Shown here in pieces: positions 29,811 through 39,981 of a DNA stretch of 64,000 nt (position 1 is its first letter; every line of letters begins with the position of its first letter). The notes below the pieces were generated by a model. The model made no database searches. It saw nothing but the letters and a program-made list of their open reading frames with translations, and had not been told where the DNA came from. Both the position numbers and the translations under genes were made by a program. Origin of the DNA: Xanthomonas euroxanthea (GTDB lineage: Bacteria; Pseudomonadota; Gammaproteobacteria; Xanthomonadales; Xanthomonadaceae). Location: contig NZ_UIHB01000005.1 of assembly GCF_900476395.1 (NCBI RefSeq), forward strand, positions 434,001-498,000. The letters run 5' to 3'.

Positions 29811-29842
29811 CCGGCGCGGACTGTCGCAACAGTCCGCGCCGG
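29811..29842 (-). terminator. Strong hairpin after the M13 peptidase gene
   Basis: A perfect 14-base stem, CCGGCGCGGACTGT / ACAGTCCGCGCCGG, with a four-base loop. It lies 13 bases past the stop codon of the minus-strand peptidase gene. In that direction a TGTTTTTG run follows about ten bases after the stem, fitting an intrinsic terminator with an offset T-run. Confidence 0.65.
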
Positions 29843-29854
29843 ATGCGATGCCGC

Positions 29855-31954
29855 TTACCAGATCGCAACGCGATCCTTGTCGCCACGCACCATCGCATCG
29901 CCCGGCTTGCACTGGAACGCCTGCGCAAATGCCGGCATGTTCGACGGCGCACCATTGGCGCGGAAATTGGCCGGCGCATGCGGGTCGGTGTTCAGGCGCA
30001 CGCGCAATTCGCCGTCGGTGAAGTTGCGGCGCCACACCGTGGCCCAGTTCATGAAGAAGCGCTGGTCCTGCGTATAACCGTCGATGTCCTTGTTGGCGCC
30101 GGGCTGTTCCTTCAATGCCATCTGCAGCGCGTCATAGGCCACGGTCAGGCCACCGAGATCGCCGATGTTCTCGCCCAGGGTCAGCTTGCCTTTGACGTTG
30201 ACGCCAGGAATCGCCTCATAGCCGTCGAACTGCGCCACCAGCTGGTCGGTGCGCTGGGTGAACAGCTTGCGGTCCGCATCGGTCCACCAGGTATCGAAGT
30301 TGCCCTTGGCATCGAACTGGCTGCCCGAGTCGTCGTAGCCATGCATCATCTCGTGCCCGATCACCGCGCCGATCCCGCCGTAATTCAATGCCGGGTCGGC
30401 CTTGGGGTCGAAGAACGGCGGCTGCAGGATTGCCGCCGGGAACACGATCTCGTTGCGGGTGGCGTTGTAGTACGCATTGACCGTCTGCGGGGTCATATGC
30501 CACTCGCGCTTGTCGACCGGCTTGCCGATCTTGTCCAGCATGTAGCGATAGTTGAATGCCTGCGCGGCCTGCATGTTGGCCAGGAATCCGTCACCGCGGG
30601 TCTCCAGGCCCGACCAGTCGCGCCACTGATCCGGGTAGCCGATCTTGGGCGTGAAACTGGCCCACTTCTCCAGCGCGCGCTGCTTGGTTTCCGCGCTCAT
30701 CCAGTCGAGCTGTTCCAGCCGTGCCTTGAGCGCCACCGAGAGGTTCTGCACCAGCTGCTGCATCTGCTGCTTGGACTCGGCCGGGAATGCGGACTGCACG
30801 TAGAGCTGGCCCAGTGCCTCGCCCATCGCCTCGTTGACCGCATTCAAGGTGCGCTTCCAGCGCGGCAGCATGTCCTGCTGGCCACGCAGGGTCTTGGCAT
30901 AGAAATCGAAGTTGGCCTGCTCGAACGGCTTGGCCAGATACGGTGCCGCCTCGTCCACACTGTGGAAACGCAGGTAGGCCTTCCAGGTTTCCACCGGCGT
31001 ATCGGCCAGCATCGCATCGAGTTCGGTGAAGTAACCCGGCTGGCTCAGCGAGAACGTCCCTGCCGGCACCTTGAGTGCGCTGAAGAACGCCTGCCAGTCG
31101 AAATGCGGTGTCACCGCGTTGGCACCGGCCACATCGACCGGGTTGTAGCGCTTGGCCGGGTCGCGCAGTTCGATGCGCGACAGCGAGGCGGCGGCCAGGC
31201 GGGTTTCGAACGCCATCACCGCCTTGGCCTGCGTGGCCGCCTGCGCGGCGGGAACGCCGGACAACTCCAGCACGCGCGCGATGTAGGCCACGTACTGCTC
31301 ACGGATCCTGGCCTGAGCCGGATCGGTGTAATAGCCCTTCTCGGGCAAGCCCAGACCGCCCTGGCCTGCGTAGGCGATCATCTGTTCGGAATGCTTGTAG
31401 TCGGCATTGGCGCCGAACGAGAACAGGAAGCCCTGGCCCTTGGCATAGCTGTCGCGCAACCACGCGGCGATGGACGGCGCATCGGTCAGCGCATCGATCG
31501 CCTTGAGCTGCGGCTGCAGCGGCGTGATGCCGGCGGCGTCGATCGCCGCTTCGTCCGAGCCGGTGCGCCACAGGTCGGCGATCTTGGCGTCCACCGAGCC
31601 GGCCGACAGGTTGCCGCGCGCCAGTTGCTCCACCAACGCGTGCTGGATGGTCAGCGAACGCTCGGCCAGCACCTCGAAACTGCCCCAGCTGGTGCGGTCC
31701 GACGGCACCGGGTTGGCCTTGAGCCACTTGGCGTTGACGAAGCCGTTGAGGTCCTGGCACGCGTTGATGGCCGGATCCAGGTCGTTGATGCCGAAGGCCA
31801 CGATCGGCGCATCGAGCTTGGACACATCGACCCTGGTCGGCGCGGCCGGCGGTGCAGCCGGTGCCGGCCTGGCGGTGTCCTCGGAGCGGCCACACGCCAA
31901 GAGCGTCACCGCGATGGCCACTGCAAGCGACAGTGGCGCAAATTTGCTCAACAT
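29855..31954 (-). CDS. M13-family zinc metallopeptidase lipoprotein
   Basis: Neprilysin-like peptidase of 699 aa, anchored as a lipoprotein (signal MLSKFAPLSLAVAIAVTLLAC). The N-terminal substrate-restricting domain is followed by the catalytic domain: NAYYNATRNEIVFPAAILQPPFF, the zinc motif HEMMH (residues 534-538) and the third ligand in GENIGDLGG. The C-terminus ends VAIW, the usual C-terminal Trp of the family. GGAG lies before the chosen ATG. It probably cleaves short peptides in the periplasm. It is a single transcription unit closed by a hairpin. Confidence 0.94.
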   Translation of the reverse strand: MLSKFAPLSLAVAIAVTLLACGRSEDTARPAPAAPPAAPTRVDVSKLDAPIVAFGINDLDPAINACQDLNGFVNAKWLKANPVPSDRTSWGSFEVLAERSLTIQHALVEQLARGNLSAGSVDAKIADLWRTGSDEAAIDAAGITPLQPQLKAIDALTDAPSIAAWLRDSYAKGQGFLFSFGANADYKHSEQMIAYAGQGGLGLPEKGYYTDPAQARIREQYVAYIARVLELSGVPAAQAATQAKAVMAFETRLAAASLSRIELRDPAKRYNPVDVAGANAVTPHFDWQAFFSALKVPAGTFSLSQPGYFTELDAMLADTPVETWKAYLRFHSVDEAAPYLAKPFEQANFDFYAKTLRGQQDMLPRWKRTLNAVNEAMGEALGQLYVQSAFPAESKQQMQQLVQNLSVALKARLEQLDWMSAETKQRALEKWASFTPKIGYPDQWRDWSGLETRGDGFLANMQAAQAFNYRYMLDKIGKPVDKREWHMTPQTVNAYYNATRNEIVFPAAILQPPFFDPKADPALNYGGIGAVIGHEMMHGYDDSGSQFDAKGNFDTWWTDADRKLFTQRTDQLVAQFDGYEAIPGVNVKGKLTLGENIGDLGGLTVAYDALQMALKEQPGANKDIDGYTQDQRFFMNWATVWRRNFTDGELRVRLNTDPHAPANFRANGAPSNMPAFAQAFQCKPGDAMVRGDKDRVAIW

Positions 31955-32198
31955 CTTTCCATTCTCCAAGGCATGCGACCGCGCCATGCGCAGTCAAAAA
32001 AGTAGGCAATCAGCGCAGACGCACCAACCACGTCATCATTGCAACGGCACCGCAACGTCCTGACGTCCGCTGCCGCGCCCTATCGAAGAGCACACGTCCC
32101 ACGACGCACTCCACGTGGCCTGGGCACGTGCATGCCACCGCTGTTGCCGTCGCAGAAACCGCCCCGGCAATCCGGCGCAGCAGCGCCATCGACTGTGG

Positions 32199-32519
32199 TC
32201 ATTTGCGCGCGTACAGCGGTGCCATCAACAGGTACACCGGATACGCCAGCACCATCAGCACCAGCGCGACCTCATGCCCGGACGCCGCCTCCGCCCAGGA
32301 CTCCATCCGTCGCGACGGCCCCCAGAAACCGAACGCCAGCAGCGCCACACCCACGATGCCGACCAGCAGCGCCAGGCCCAGCGCCGAACCGGACACACTG
32401 CCCCGGGCCAGCAACGCGAACGCAGCGCCGCCACCGCCCAACAGCAGCCCCAACGTCACCAGATACGCGCGGCAGTAGGTGGCACTCATCTGTTGCCTTT
32501 TCCGCTTGCTGGACATCAT
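32199..32519 (-). CDS. Small hypothetical membrane protein
   Basis: A 106-residue protein I do not recognise. It has three likely membrane helices: YLVTLGLLLGGGGAAFALL, ALGLALLVGIVGVALLAF and VALVLMVLAYPVYLLMAPL. The N-terminus is basic (MMSSKRKRQQ), which suggests an inside orientation. The ATG at 32519 has a good GGGGAG site; the in-frame ATG at 32489 is an alternative giving 96 aa. It is monocistronic between the M13 peptidase and gpmA. Confidence 0.7.
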   Translation of the reverse strand: MMSSKRKRQQMSATYCRAYLVTLGLLLGGGGAAFALLARGSVSGSALGLALLVGIVGVALLAFGFWGPSRRMESWAEAASGHEVALVLMVLAYPVYLLMAPLYARK

Positions 32520-32671
32520 GTCTCCCCTGCAAGAACCCGCGCATGCGCACCTGCCCGATCCACCAACAGGCGCGCATGCGTGTCGAATCCGCACGCGTCA
32601 ATCGAGCGCGCGCCGCAAACTCCACGCCACGCTGCGCGCCATGCACGTAGCGCAGCCAGCGGATGCGGCGA

Positions 32672-33421
32672 TTATTTTGCCTTGCCCTGATTGGCCACCG
32701 CGTCGGCGGCACGCTTGGCCGCTTCCGGGTCGCCCAGGTAGCGGAAGCTTTGCACCTGCAGGGTGTCGTCCAGCTCGAACAGCAACGGGATGCCGGTCGG
32801 GATGTTGAGCTCCAGGATCTGCTCGTTGGAGACATCGTTGAGGTATTTGTACAGCGCACGCAGCGAGTTGCCGTGCGCGGTCACCAGCACGGTCTGCCCA
32901 GCCTTCAACTGCGGTGCGATCGCGTCGTGCCAGTACGGCAGCACGCGCACCAGCGTGGTCGCCAGCGACTCGGTACCCGGCAATGCATTGCGATCCAGCG
33001 TGGCGTAGCGACGGTCGTGACACGGATGCCCCGGATCGTCGACGTCCATCGCCGGCGGCGGGATGTCGTAGGAACGGCGCCAGATCTTGACCTGTTCTTC
33101 GCCGTGCTTGGCCGCCGTCTCGGCCTTGTCCAGCCCCTGCAGGCCACCGTAGTGGCGCTCGTTGAGGCGCCAGCTCTTGGACACCGGCAACCAGTCCTGG
33201 TCCAGTTCCTTCAACGCACCCTGCAGCGTATGGATGGCGCGCTTGAGCACCGAGGTGTGCGCCACATCGAACTGCAGCCCTTCGTCCTTCATCAGCTTGC
33301 CGGCCGCAGCGGCTTCCTGGCGGCCTTGTTCGGTGAGTTCCACATCCACCCAGCCGGTGAAACGGTTGTCCAGGTTCCATTGGCTCTGGCCATGGCGCAG
33401 CAGTACGAGTTTACGGGTCAC
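32672..33421 (-). CDS. gpmA: 2,3-bisphosphoglycerate-dependent phosphoglycerate mutase
   Basis: Glycolytic enzyme interconverting 3- and 2-phosphoglycerate (249 aa, the standard length). The phospho-His motif RHGQSQWN is at residues 9-16. The family blocks [30 protein letters not shown] and the second catalytic His in [11 protein letters not shown] are all present. GTG start with GGAG upstream. It is divergent from the endonuclease V gene. Confidence 0.97.
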   Translation of the reverse strand: MTRKLVLLRHGQSQWNLDNRFTGWVDVELTEQGRQEAAAAGKLMKDEGLQFDVAHTSVLKRAIHTLQGALKELDQDWLPVSKSWRLNERHYGGLQGLDKAETAAKHGEEQVKIWRRSYDIPPPAMDVDDPGHPCHDRRYATLDRNALPGTESLATTLVRVLPYWHDAIAPQLKAGQTVLVTAHGNSLRALYKYLNDVSNEQILELNIPTGIPLLFELDDTLQVQSFRYLGDPEAAKRAADAVANQGKAK

Positions 33422-33523
33422 TACGGTTCTCCGATTGGGGCCGATCAGCCTGCGATTGTAACGGCAGCCAGCGCATCGCAGGCGTGCACGAGACCGCCAC
33501 GGCCAGCGCGCGATGCTGCGGCC

Positions 33524-34237
33524 ATGCAAACGATCGATCCCGTCTTCGCCGGTTGGGATGGCAGCGTCATCCAGGCGCGACAGTTGCAACAGCAACTGGC
33601 ACACCGCGTGGTGCTGCAGGACCAGCTCGGCGCAACACCGCAACTGTTCGCCGGCTTCGACGTGGGCTTCGAAGACGACGGCCAGACCACGCGCGCGGCC
33701 GCGGTGCTGCTGGATGCAGACACGCTGATGCCGCTGGAAACGCACGTCGCGCGGGTGCCCACGTCGATGCCGTACGTGCCGGGCCTGCTCAGCTTTCGTG
33801 AGCTGCCGGCCTTATTGCAGGCGCTGGCACTGTTGTCGCGCCCGCCGGATCTGGTCTTCATCGACGGCCAGGGCATCGCGCATCCGCGCAAGCTCGGCAT
33901 CGCTGCGCACTTTGGCGTGGTGACCGGCCTGCCCAGCATCGGCGTGGCCAAGCAACGCCTGGCGGGCAGCTTCGTCGCGCCGGGGCCCGAGCGCGGCGAC
34001 CACAGCCCGATCCTGCTGGGTGGCACGCAGATCGGCTGGGCGCTGCGCAGCAAGCCACGCTGCAATCCGCTGATCGTCTCGCCTGGCCATCGCGTCTCGA
34101 TGCAGGGCGCGCTCGACTGGACGCTGCGTACGTTGCGCGCCTATCGCCTGCCCGAGCCCACGCGCCTGGCCGATCGGCTGGCCTCGCGGCGCGGCGAAAT
34201 CGCCCTGCACAGCGCCGCCTCCGGACAGCTGTTCTAG
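33524..34237 (+). CDS. nfi: Endonuclease V (deoxyinosine 3'-endonuclease)
   Basis: DNA-repair nuclease that nicks near deoxyinosine (237 aa). Conserved acidic and binding motifs are visible: the metal Asp in [10 protein letters not shown], the [13 protein letters not shown] wedge region, [22 protein letters not shown] and [19 protein letters not shown]. The stretch ahead of the start has no clear ribosome-binding site, but no other start is better. Single gene; the following 200 bases hold no gene. Confidence 0.93.
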   Translation: MQTIDPVFAGWDGSVIQARQLQQQLAHRVVLQDQLGATPQLFAGFDVGFEDDGQTTRAAAVLLDADTLMPLETHVARVPTSMPYVPGLLSFRELPALLQALALLSRPPDLVFIDGQGIAHPRKLGIAAHFGVVTGLPSIGVAKQRLAGSFVAPGPERGDHSPILLGGTQIGWALRSKPRCNPLIVSPGHRVSMQGALDWTLRTLRAYRLPEPTRLADRLASRRGEIALHSAASGQLF

Positions 34238-34437
34238 CGCGCGGCGGCCAATCGCGATCAACCGTGCGCGTGCCTGCCTCTGTCGTCTGCAACCGCCCAT
34301 CTCGGCACGCTCGTTCTGGCCGCCAGCACGCCGCGCAGCGACTGTCTCCGGGACGATCCGTCTTGGTGAAGCGCTCGCCAGGCCGCGCGCGCACATGCAA
34401 AGCTGGTGTCCATTCGACTTTGATCAGAGCCGCCGCC

Positions 34438-35328
34438 ATGACCACCTTGATCGCTCCCCGCGTGCATGACATCGGCGGGCTGGAAGTGCGCCGCGCCGTG
34501 CCCACGCTGCAGGCGCGCAGCGTCGGCCCGTTCGTGTTCGTCGACCATATTGGCCCGGCAGTGCTGGAGCCCGATCACGGCATCGACGTGCGCCCACATC
34601 CGCATATCGGCCTGGCCACGGTGACCTTCCTGTGGTCCGGCGAGATCGGCCACCGCGACAGCCTGGGCTCTGACCAGGTGATCCGCCCCGGCGACGTCAA
34701 CTGGATGACCGCCGGCCGGGGTATCGCCCATTCCGAGCGCACGCCGGCCCCCGAGCGCGCCCGCACGCATGCGCTGCACGGCATGCAGACCTGGATCGCG
34801 CTGCCGCGCTCGGCCGAAGAGACCGCGCCCGCCTTCCATCACCACGCCGCCGCCAGCCTGCCGCAGCAGCGCCGCGCTGGTGTCTGGCTACGCGTGATCG
34901 CCGGCCGCGCGTACGGCGAGGAATCGCCGGTACAGGTGTTCAGCGGCACGCTCAACGTCGCGCTGGATCTGCAGCCGGAGGCGGAGATCGACCTGGACAC
35001 CGGCCACGCCGAACGTGCGCTCTACATCCTGGAAGGCGAGGCGCAGCTGGATGGCACCGACGTGCCCGCGCGCCACCTGATCGTACCCTCGCCCGGCAGC
35101 CGCGGGCGCCTGCGCGCCAGGACGCCGCTCAAGGCGATGCTGCTCGGCGGCGAGCCGCTGGATGGGCCGCGCCACCTGTGGTGGAACTTCGTCTCCAGTT
35201 CCAGGGAGCGCATCGAGCAGGCCAAGGACGATTGGCAGGCCGGCCGCTTCGGCCGCATTCCCGGCGACGACAAGGAATTCATTCCACTGCCGGAAACCCC
35301 GGCGCCCAAGCCGGTCAACTACCCCTGA
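34438..35328 (+). CDS. Pirin family protein
   Basis: A bicupin protein of 296 aa. The iron-site motif HPHIGLATVTFLWSGEIGHRDS and the conserved PGDVNWMTAGRGIAHSER identify pirin. The C-terminal cupin includes RALYILEGEAQLDG and LLGGEPLDGPRHLWWNFVSSS, the latter typical of the long YhaK/YhhW-distinct pirin group. Possible roles are quercetinase-like oxidation or redox-linked regulation; neither can be decided. A second, different pirin lies 1 kb away on the other strand. Confidence 0.92.
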   Translation: MTTLIAPRVHDIGGLEVRRAVPTLQARSVGPFVFVDHIGPAVLEPDHGIDVRPHPHIGLATVTFLWSGEIGHRDSLGSDQVIRPGDVNWMTAGRGIAHSERTPAPERARTHALHGMQTWIALPRSAEETAPAFHHHAAASLPQQRRAGVWLRVIAGRAYGEESPVQVFSGTLNVALDLQPEAEIDLDTGHAERALYILEGEAQLDGTDVPARHLIVPSPGSRGRLRARTPLKAMLLGGEPLDGPRHLWWNFVSSSRERIEQAKDDWQAGRFGRIPGDDKEFIPLPETPAPKPVNYP

Positions 35329-35581
35329 CCGCAGCCGGCAGCCCGGCAGTGCCACGCTGCCAACCCAGGTCTCGCAACGGGAGTGCCCGCGCGCACGACC
35401 GATTGCAGCCCAACCTGCGAATTGCGCTTGAGCTTGTAGCCCCACCTGTGGTAGTCATGTCGACATAGATTGGGGGCAGGTTGCGTGCGGGCACAGCCGG
35501 GCGGGGAGCGCACGGGCTGATGCCGCGACACGGTCAACAACGCTGTCCCTGCGCAGACATCCAACGCCGGGGAACACTTGA

Positions 35582-36043
35582 ATGAAGTCCGCATCCTGCC
35601 TTGTCGGCCTGAGCCTGCTGTTGGCCGCCGCCACCGTTCACGCCCAAACCTCACCGGTCTGCCCACCGTTGCCGCCAGCCTCCGGGCTGCAGTGGAGCGA
35701 GCTTTCAGGTGCGGACTATCTGTTCTGCAAGGCCATGACTGCAGACGGTCGCCAGGTGATGGGCGTCATGCTGACCACGCGCGACCCGGCGATGACGCTG
35801 GCGCGTGACCGCCGCGCGGAGAAGGGCCAAATCCAGCAGGAAGACTTTTACTGGTACAAGCTCGACCTGGGCGGCCGCGAGCTGCCGGGCATGGAATCGC
35901 GCCGCGTCACCGTGGTCGAGCTGGGCAAGAAACGCTATGCACAGCTCTGGATCGACGGCGCCAGCACCGAAGAGCTGGCCTCGATGCAATCGCTGGTGCA
36001 GAACATGGATCTGCAGCCCGCCAGCCTGGCCTTGCAGCGCTGA
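35582..36043 (+). CDS. Hypothetical secreted protein
   Basis: A 153-residue protein with an N-terminal Sec signal (LVGLSLLLAAATVHAQ, cleavage after HAQ likely). The mature part has two Cys (one in SPVCPPL, one in LFCKAM) that could form a disulfide, and blocks RRVTVVELGKKRYAQLWIDG and EELASMQSLVQNMDLQP. No known domain is recognised. It is probably periplasmic. The 250 bases upstream contain no gene. The neighbours are pirin genes on both sides, with no sign of an operon. Confidence 0.75.
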   Translation: MKSASCLVGLSLLLAAATVHAQTSPVCPPLPPASGLQWSELSGADYLFCKAMTADGRQVMGVMLTTRDPAMTLARDRRAEKGQIQQEDFYWYKLDLGGRELPGMESRRVTVVELGKKRYAQLWIDGASTEELASMQSLVQNMDLQPASLALQR

Positions 36044-36300
36044 CGCAACCGGCAGTGAAGCGCCAGGTCATGCCGACCTGGCGCGGCCCGGCAGGCGCGC
36101 CAGCTGCGTACACGCCGTTGCATGCCCGGCGCGCCTGCGCTTTCACATGCCTGCTGCAACCCCCGACACGTCGCCGTCATCCTGCAGTGCCGTATCGGCG
36201 CGCACCTCGTCGGTGCGCAGCCGATGGAGCGGGCAGATGTCGGCCACCTCCAGCAGGCGGTCACTCACGCCGCTCTCCTACGCGTGGCGCGAGCGGCCGG

Positions 36301-37158
36301 CTAAAACCGGCCTTCCTGGAAGTCGACGAAGGCCTGCATCAATTCCTGCTTGGTATTCATCACGAACGGGCCGTGCCGCATCACCGGCTCGTTGAGCGGG
36401 CGGCCCGCCACCAGGATCAGCTGCGCGCCGTCGGCACCGGCCCGCAGCGTCAGGCGCTCGCCGCCGCCCAGCACCGCCAGTTCCTGCGCAGGCAGCGCAC
36501 GCGCGGCATCGCCCTCGCCCACCGTCACCGCACCTTCAAAGGCGTAGGCAAACGTATTGTGGCCGCTGGGCAGCACATAGTCCCAGGACGCCTCCGGTGC
36601 CAGTGCGATATCCAGGTACACCGGCTCGGTGGCCGGTTGCACGATCGGGCCGCGCACCTGGCCCACGGCTCCGGCGATCACCTTGACCGTGACACCGGGC
36701 GCCGGCTGCGCGACCGGGATGCTGTCCGGTGCGTACTCCTGATACCTGGGGTCGGTCATCTTGTCGCGTGCCGGCAGGTTCACCCACAGCTGGAAACCGC
36801 GCATGCGCCCGGATTCCTGCTCGGGCATTTCCGAATGGATCAGCCCGCGGCCGGCGGTCATCCACTGCACGCTGCCCGGGGTCAGCAGGCCTTCGTTGCC
36901 GTGGTTGTCCTTGTGGCGCATGCGCCCGTCCAGCATGTAGGTGACCGTCTCGAAGCCGCGGTGCGGGTGGCTTGGAAAACCGCCGATGTAGTCCTCGGCC
37001 TTTTCGGTGCCGAACTCGTCGAGCATCAGGAACGGGTCCAGATCCGGCAGCTGCTGGGTGCCGATGACGCGGGTCAGCTTGACCCCGGCGCCGTCGGAGG
37101 TCGGCATGCCGCGGATGGTGCGCAGCACATGCGCCGCTGTCGTGGTGGTGGTGCTCAT
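36301..37158 (-). CDS. Pirin family protein
   Basis: A 285-residue pirin of the short common class. The N-terminal cupin includes FLMLDEFGTEKAEDYIGGFPSHPHRGFETVTYML, from which the metal ligands HPHRG and later HKDNHGNEG can be read. These are followed by PGSVQWMTAGRGLIHSEMPEQ. The C-terminus ends FVDFQEGRF, typical for the group. It is likely a cytoplasmic iron-binding enzyme or regulator; the function is not determinable. It is divergent from cstA, with 232 bases between starts. Confidence 0.93.
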   Translation of the reverse strand: MSTTTTTAAHVLRTIRGMPTSDGAGVKLTRVIGTQQLPDLDPFLMLDEFGTEKAEDYIGGFPSHPHRGFETVTYMLDGRMRHKDNHGNEGLLTPGSVQWMTAGRGLIHSEMPEQESGRMRGFQLWVNLPARDKMTDPRYQEYAPDSIPVAQPAPGVTVKVIAGAVGQVRGPIVQPATEPVYLDIALAPEASWDYVLPSGHNTFAYAFEGAVTVGEGDAARALPAQELAVLGGGERLTLRAGADGAQLILVAGRPLNEPVMRHGPFVMNTKQELMQAFVDFQEGRF

Positions 37159-37390
37159 TGCGTGATCCCTGTGCCGTGTGTCGGTGCGCCAATGATGGGT
37201 GCGCCTGCTGCAACGCCCAACCACGGCCGCTGCAACCGATCGTTCCAATCGTCGGCCTCCTATGGCGGGCGCTAGCGCATCGTGTACCCGAATACTCTAC
37301 GACCAAAGTTTTACCCTGCCGCGGAACGCTGCCATTGACCGCAGCCTGGCACGGGGGGACCCTTGGGCGAATCGTTCCTGAGGGGCATGC

Positions 37391-39463
37391 ATGAAAGGGT
37401 TCTCGAAGCTGGCCTGGGGCGCGCTGGCGCTGCTGGCCGCGTTCTGTCTGGGTACCGTGGCGCTGCGGCGTGGCGAGCACATCAATGCGCTATGGATCGT
37501 GGTGGCGGCGGTGTCGATCTATCTGATCGCCTACCGCTTCTACAGCCTGTTCATCGCCGACAAGGTGATGCAGCTGGACGTGACCCGCGCCACGCCGGCG
37601 GTGGCCAACAACGACGGCCTGGACTACGTGCCCACCAACAAGCACGTGCTGTTTGGCCACCATTTCGCCGCGATCGCCGGCGCCGGGCCCCTGGTCGGCC
37701 CGGTGCTCGCCGCACAGATGGGCTACCTGCCCGGCCTGCTGTGGCTGGTGGTCGGCGTGGTGTTTGCCGGCGCGGTGCAGGACTTCGTGGTGCTGTTCCT
37801 GTCCAGCCGCCGCAACGGCCGCTCGCTGGGCGATCTGGTGCGCGAGGAAATGGGCCAGGTGCCCGGCACCATCGCCCTGTTCGGCGCCTTCTTGATCATG
37901 ATCATCATCCTGGCGGTGCTGGCGATGGTGGTGGTCAAGGCGCTGGCCGAAAGCCCGTGGGGCATGTTCACCGTCATCGCCACGATGCCGATCGCGCTGA
38001 TGATGGGCGTGTACATGCGCTACATCCGGGTCGGCAAGATCGGCGAGATTTCGGTGGTCGGCCTGATCCTGTTGCTGGGTGCGATCTGGCTGGGCGGCAA
38101 GGTCGCGGCAGATCCGAGCTGGGGCCCGGCATTCACCTTCACCGCCAAGCAGATCACCTGGATGCTGATCGGCTACGGCTTCGTCGCCTCGGTGTTGCCG
38201 GTGTGGCTGCTGCTGGCACCGCGCGATTACCTATCCACCTTCCTCAAGATCGGCACGATCCTGGCACTGGCGATCGGCATTGTGGTGGTCATGCCGGACC
38301 TGAAGATGCCGGCACTGACCCAGTTCGCGTCCACCGGCGACGGCCCGGTGTGGAAAGGCGGCATCTTCCCGTTCCTGTTCATCACCATCGCCTGCGGCGC
38401 GGTCTCCGGCTTCCATGCGTTGATCGCCTCGGGCACCACGCCCAAGCTGCTCGCCAACGAAGGCCACATGCGCTACATCGGCTACGGCGGCATGCTGATG
38501 GAATCGTTCGTGGCGGTGATGGCGCTGGTGGCCGCATCGATCATCGAGCCGGGCATCTACTTCGCCATGAACAGCCCGGCCTCGCTGGTCGGCAGCGACA
38601 CGGTAGCCGTTGCGGCCAAGGTGTCCGAGTGGGGCTTTGCGATCACGCCCGAGGTGCTGGAAGCCACGGCACGCGACATCGGCGAGCACAGCATCCTGGC
38701 ACGCGCCGGTGGTGCGCCCACCCTGGCGGTGGGCATCGCGCAGATCCTGCACCATCTGCTGCCGGGCGAAGACACCATGGCGTTCTGGTACCACTTCGCG
38801 ATCCTGTTCGAAGCGCTGTTCATCCTGACCGCAGTGGATGCCGGCACACGTGCGGGCCGCTTCATGCTGCAGGACCTGCTGGGCAACTTCATCCCGGCAC
38901 TGAAGAAGACCGAATCGTGGACCGCCAACATCATCGCCACGGCCGGCTGCGTGGCGCTGTGGGGCTATCTGCTCTACACCGGCGTGATCGATCCGTTCGG
39001 CGGCATCCAGACCCTGTGGCCGTTGTTCGGCATCTCCAACCAGATGCTGGCCGGGATCGCGCTGATGCTGGGCACGGTGGTGCTGTTCAAGATGAAGCGC
39101 GACCGCTACGCCTGGGTCACGCTGGTGCCGGCGTTGTGGCTGCTGATCTGCACCACGTATGCGGGGCTGATCAAGATCTTCGACAGCAACCCGGCGCAGG
39201 GCTTCCTGGCGCAGGCGCACAAGTACCAGGACGCCATTGCCGGCAACACCATCACCGCGCCGGCCAAGACGGTGGCGCAGATGCAGCAGATCGTCACCAA
39301 TGCCTACGTCAACACCGGGCTGACGGTGCTGTTCCTGTTCGTGGTGGGATCGATCCTGGTCTACGCGGTCAGGACGATCGTGATTGCGCGCCGCAATCCG
39401 CAGCGTAGCGACCGCGAAACCCCGTACGTGGCCTTGCAGCCACACCAGATGGCGGACCTGTAA
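37391..39463 (+). CDS. cstA: Carbon starvation/pyruvate transporter CstA family
   Basis: Polytopic inner-membrane transporter of 690 aa with about 16-18 hydrophobic segments. Signature stretches are [44 protein letters not shown] and [19 protein letters not shown]. CstA proteins import peptides and pyruvate and are usually induced on carbon limitation. The stop codon overlaps the ATG of the small partner gene by one base (TAATG), so the two are translationally coupled. Confidence 0.95.
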   Translation: MKGFSKLAWGALALLAAFCLGTVALRRGEHINALWIVVAAVSIYLIAYRFYSLFIADKVMQLDVTRATPAVANNDGLDYVPTNKHVLFGHHFAAIAGAGPLVGPVLAAQMGYLPGLLWLVVGVVFAGAVQDFVVLFLSSRRNGRSLGDLVREEMGQVPGTIALFGAFLIMIIILAVLAMVVVKALAESPWGMFTVIATMPIALMMGVYMRYIRVGKIGEISVVGLILLLGAIWLGGKVAADPSWGPAFTFTAKQITWMLIGYGFVASVLPVWLLLAPRDYLSTFLKIGTILALAIGIVVVMPDLKMPALTQFASTGDGPVWKGGIFPFLFITIACGAVSGFHALIASGTTPKLLANEGHMRYIGYGGMLMESFVAVMALVAASIIEPGIYFAMNSPASLVGSDTVAVAAKVSEWGFAITPEVLEATARDIGEHSILARAGGAPTLAVGIAQILHHLLPGEDTMAFWYHFAILFEALFILTAVDAGTRAGRFMLQDLLGNFIPALKKTESWTANIIATAGCVALWGYLLYTGVIDPFGGIQTLWPLFGISNQMLAGIALMLGTVVLFKMKRDRYAWVTLVPALWLLICTTYAGLIKIFDSNPAQGFLAQAHKYQDAIAGNTITAPAKTVAQMQQIVTNAYVNTGLTVLFLFVVGSILVYAVRTIVIARRNPQRSDRETPYVALQPHQMADL

Positions 39464-39687
39464 TGGGCACCCAACTCGTTCTTGCCAGCCAGTACCAGGT
39501 GCATCGCCGCATCTGGCGGCGCCTGATACAGACCGCCCGCCTGTGCTGCGGCATTCCCGATTACGACAACTATGTGCGTCACATGCTGGAAAAACACCCT
39601 GACAAGCCGGTGATGGACTACCCCACCTTCTTCCGCGAGCGCCAGGACGCGCGTTACGGCGGCAAGAGCGGGTTTCGCTGCTGCTGA
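39463..39687 (+). CDS. YbdD/YjiX family small protein
   Basis: A 74-residue CstA-partner protein. It matches the family with [23 protein letters not shown], then [23 protein letters not shown], ending in a Cys-Cys pair. Family members are encoded directly after cstA-type transporters, and in E. coli are needed for pyruvate uptake. The start overlaps the transporter's stop codon. Confidence 0.92.
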   Translation: MGTQLVLASQYQVHRRIWRRLIQTARLCCGIPDYDNYVRHMLEKHPDKPVMDYPTFFRERQDARYGGKSGFRCC

Positions 39688-39718
39688 CCGGATGACCGGG
39701 CAGGTGGCGAGTCGGGAT

Positions 39719-39752
39719 GCAGCAGGGCGCGATGCGAATCGCGCCCTGCTGC
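39719..39752 (+). terminator. 15-base perfect hairpin after cstA-ybdD
   Basis: GCAGCAGGGCGCGAT and ATCGCGCCCTGCTGC pair perfectly around a GCGA tetraloop (GNRA type), 32 bases after the stop codon. No T-run follows (GTTGATGG), so it may be a transcript-end stabiliser or a factor-assisted terminator. Confidence 0.6.
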
Positions 39753-39850
39753 GTTGATGGCTTGGGTTGGCCGCAGGGAGTCCTCTCGCACTCATCAGCG
39801 CGGACACACCGCAAGCACGGGCGGCCGATGGATGGCCTTGCCGATGGATC

Positions 39851-39981
39851 AGTTGTAGGGCGGGTGATCTGCGGCCTGGCTGCAGGGCCCTTGCCCGCCC
39901 ACGCTGCGGGACACGCCGCAAGGCCGGGCGGCCGATGGACGGCCTTGCGGAAGGAACAGTTGTAGGGCGGGTGATCTGCGG
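39851..39981. repeat. Direct repeat block with truncated A-type hairpin unit
   Basis: A 52-base stretch beginning AGTTGTAGGGCGGGTGATCT occurs at 39851-39902 and again at 39958-40009 with one mismatch, giving a period of 107 bases. The first copy runs into a shortened A-type unit whose interior is replaced by a GCCGGGCGGCC palindrome-like segment. An even more degraded copy lies at about 39779-39850. No gene is seen between 39688 and 40586. Confidence 0.8.
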
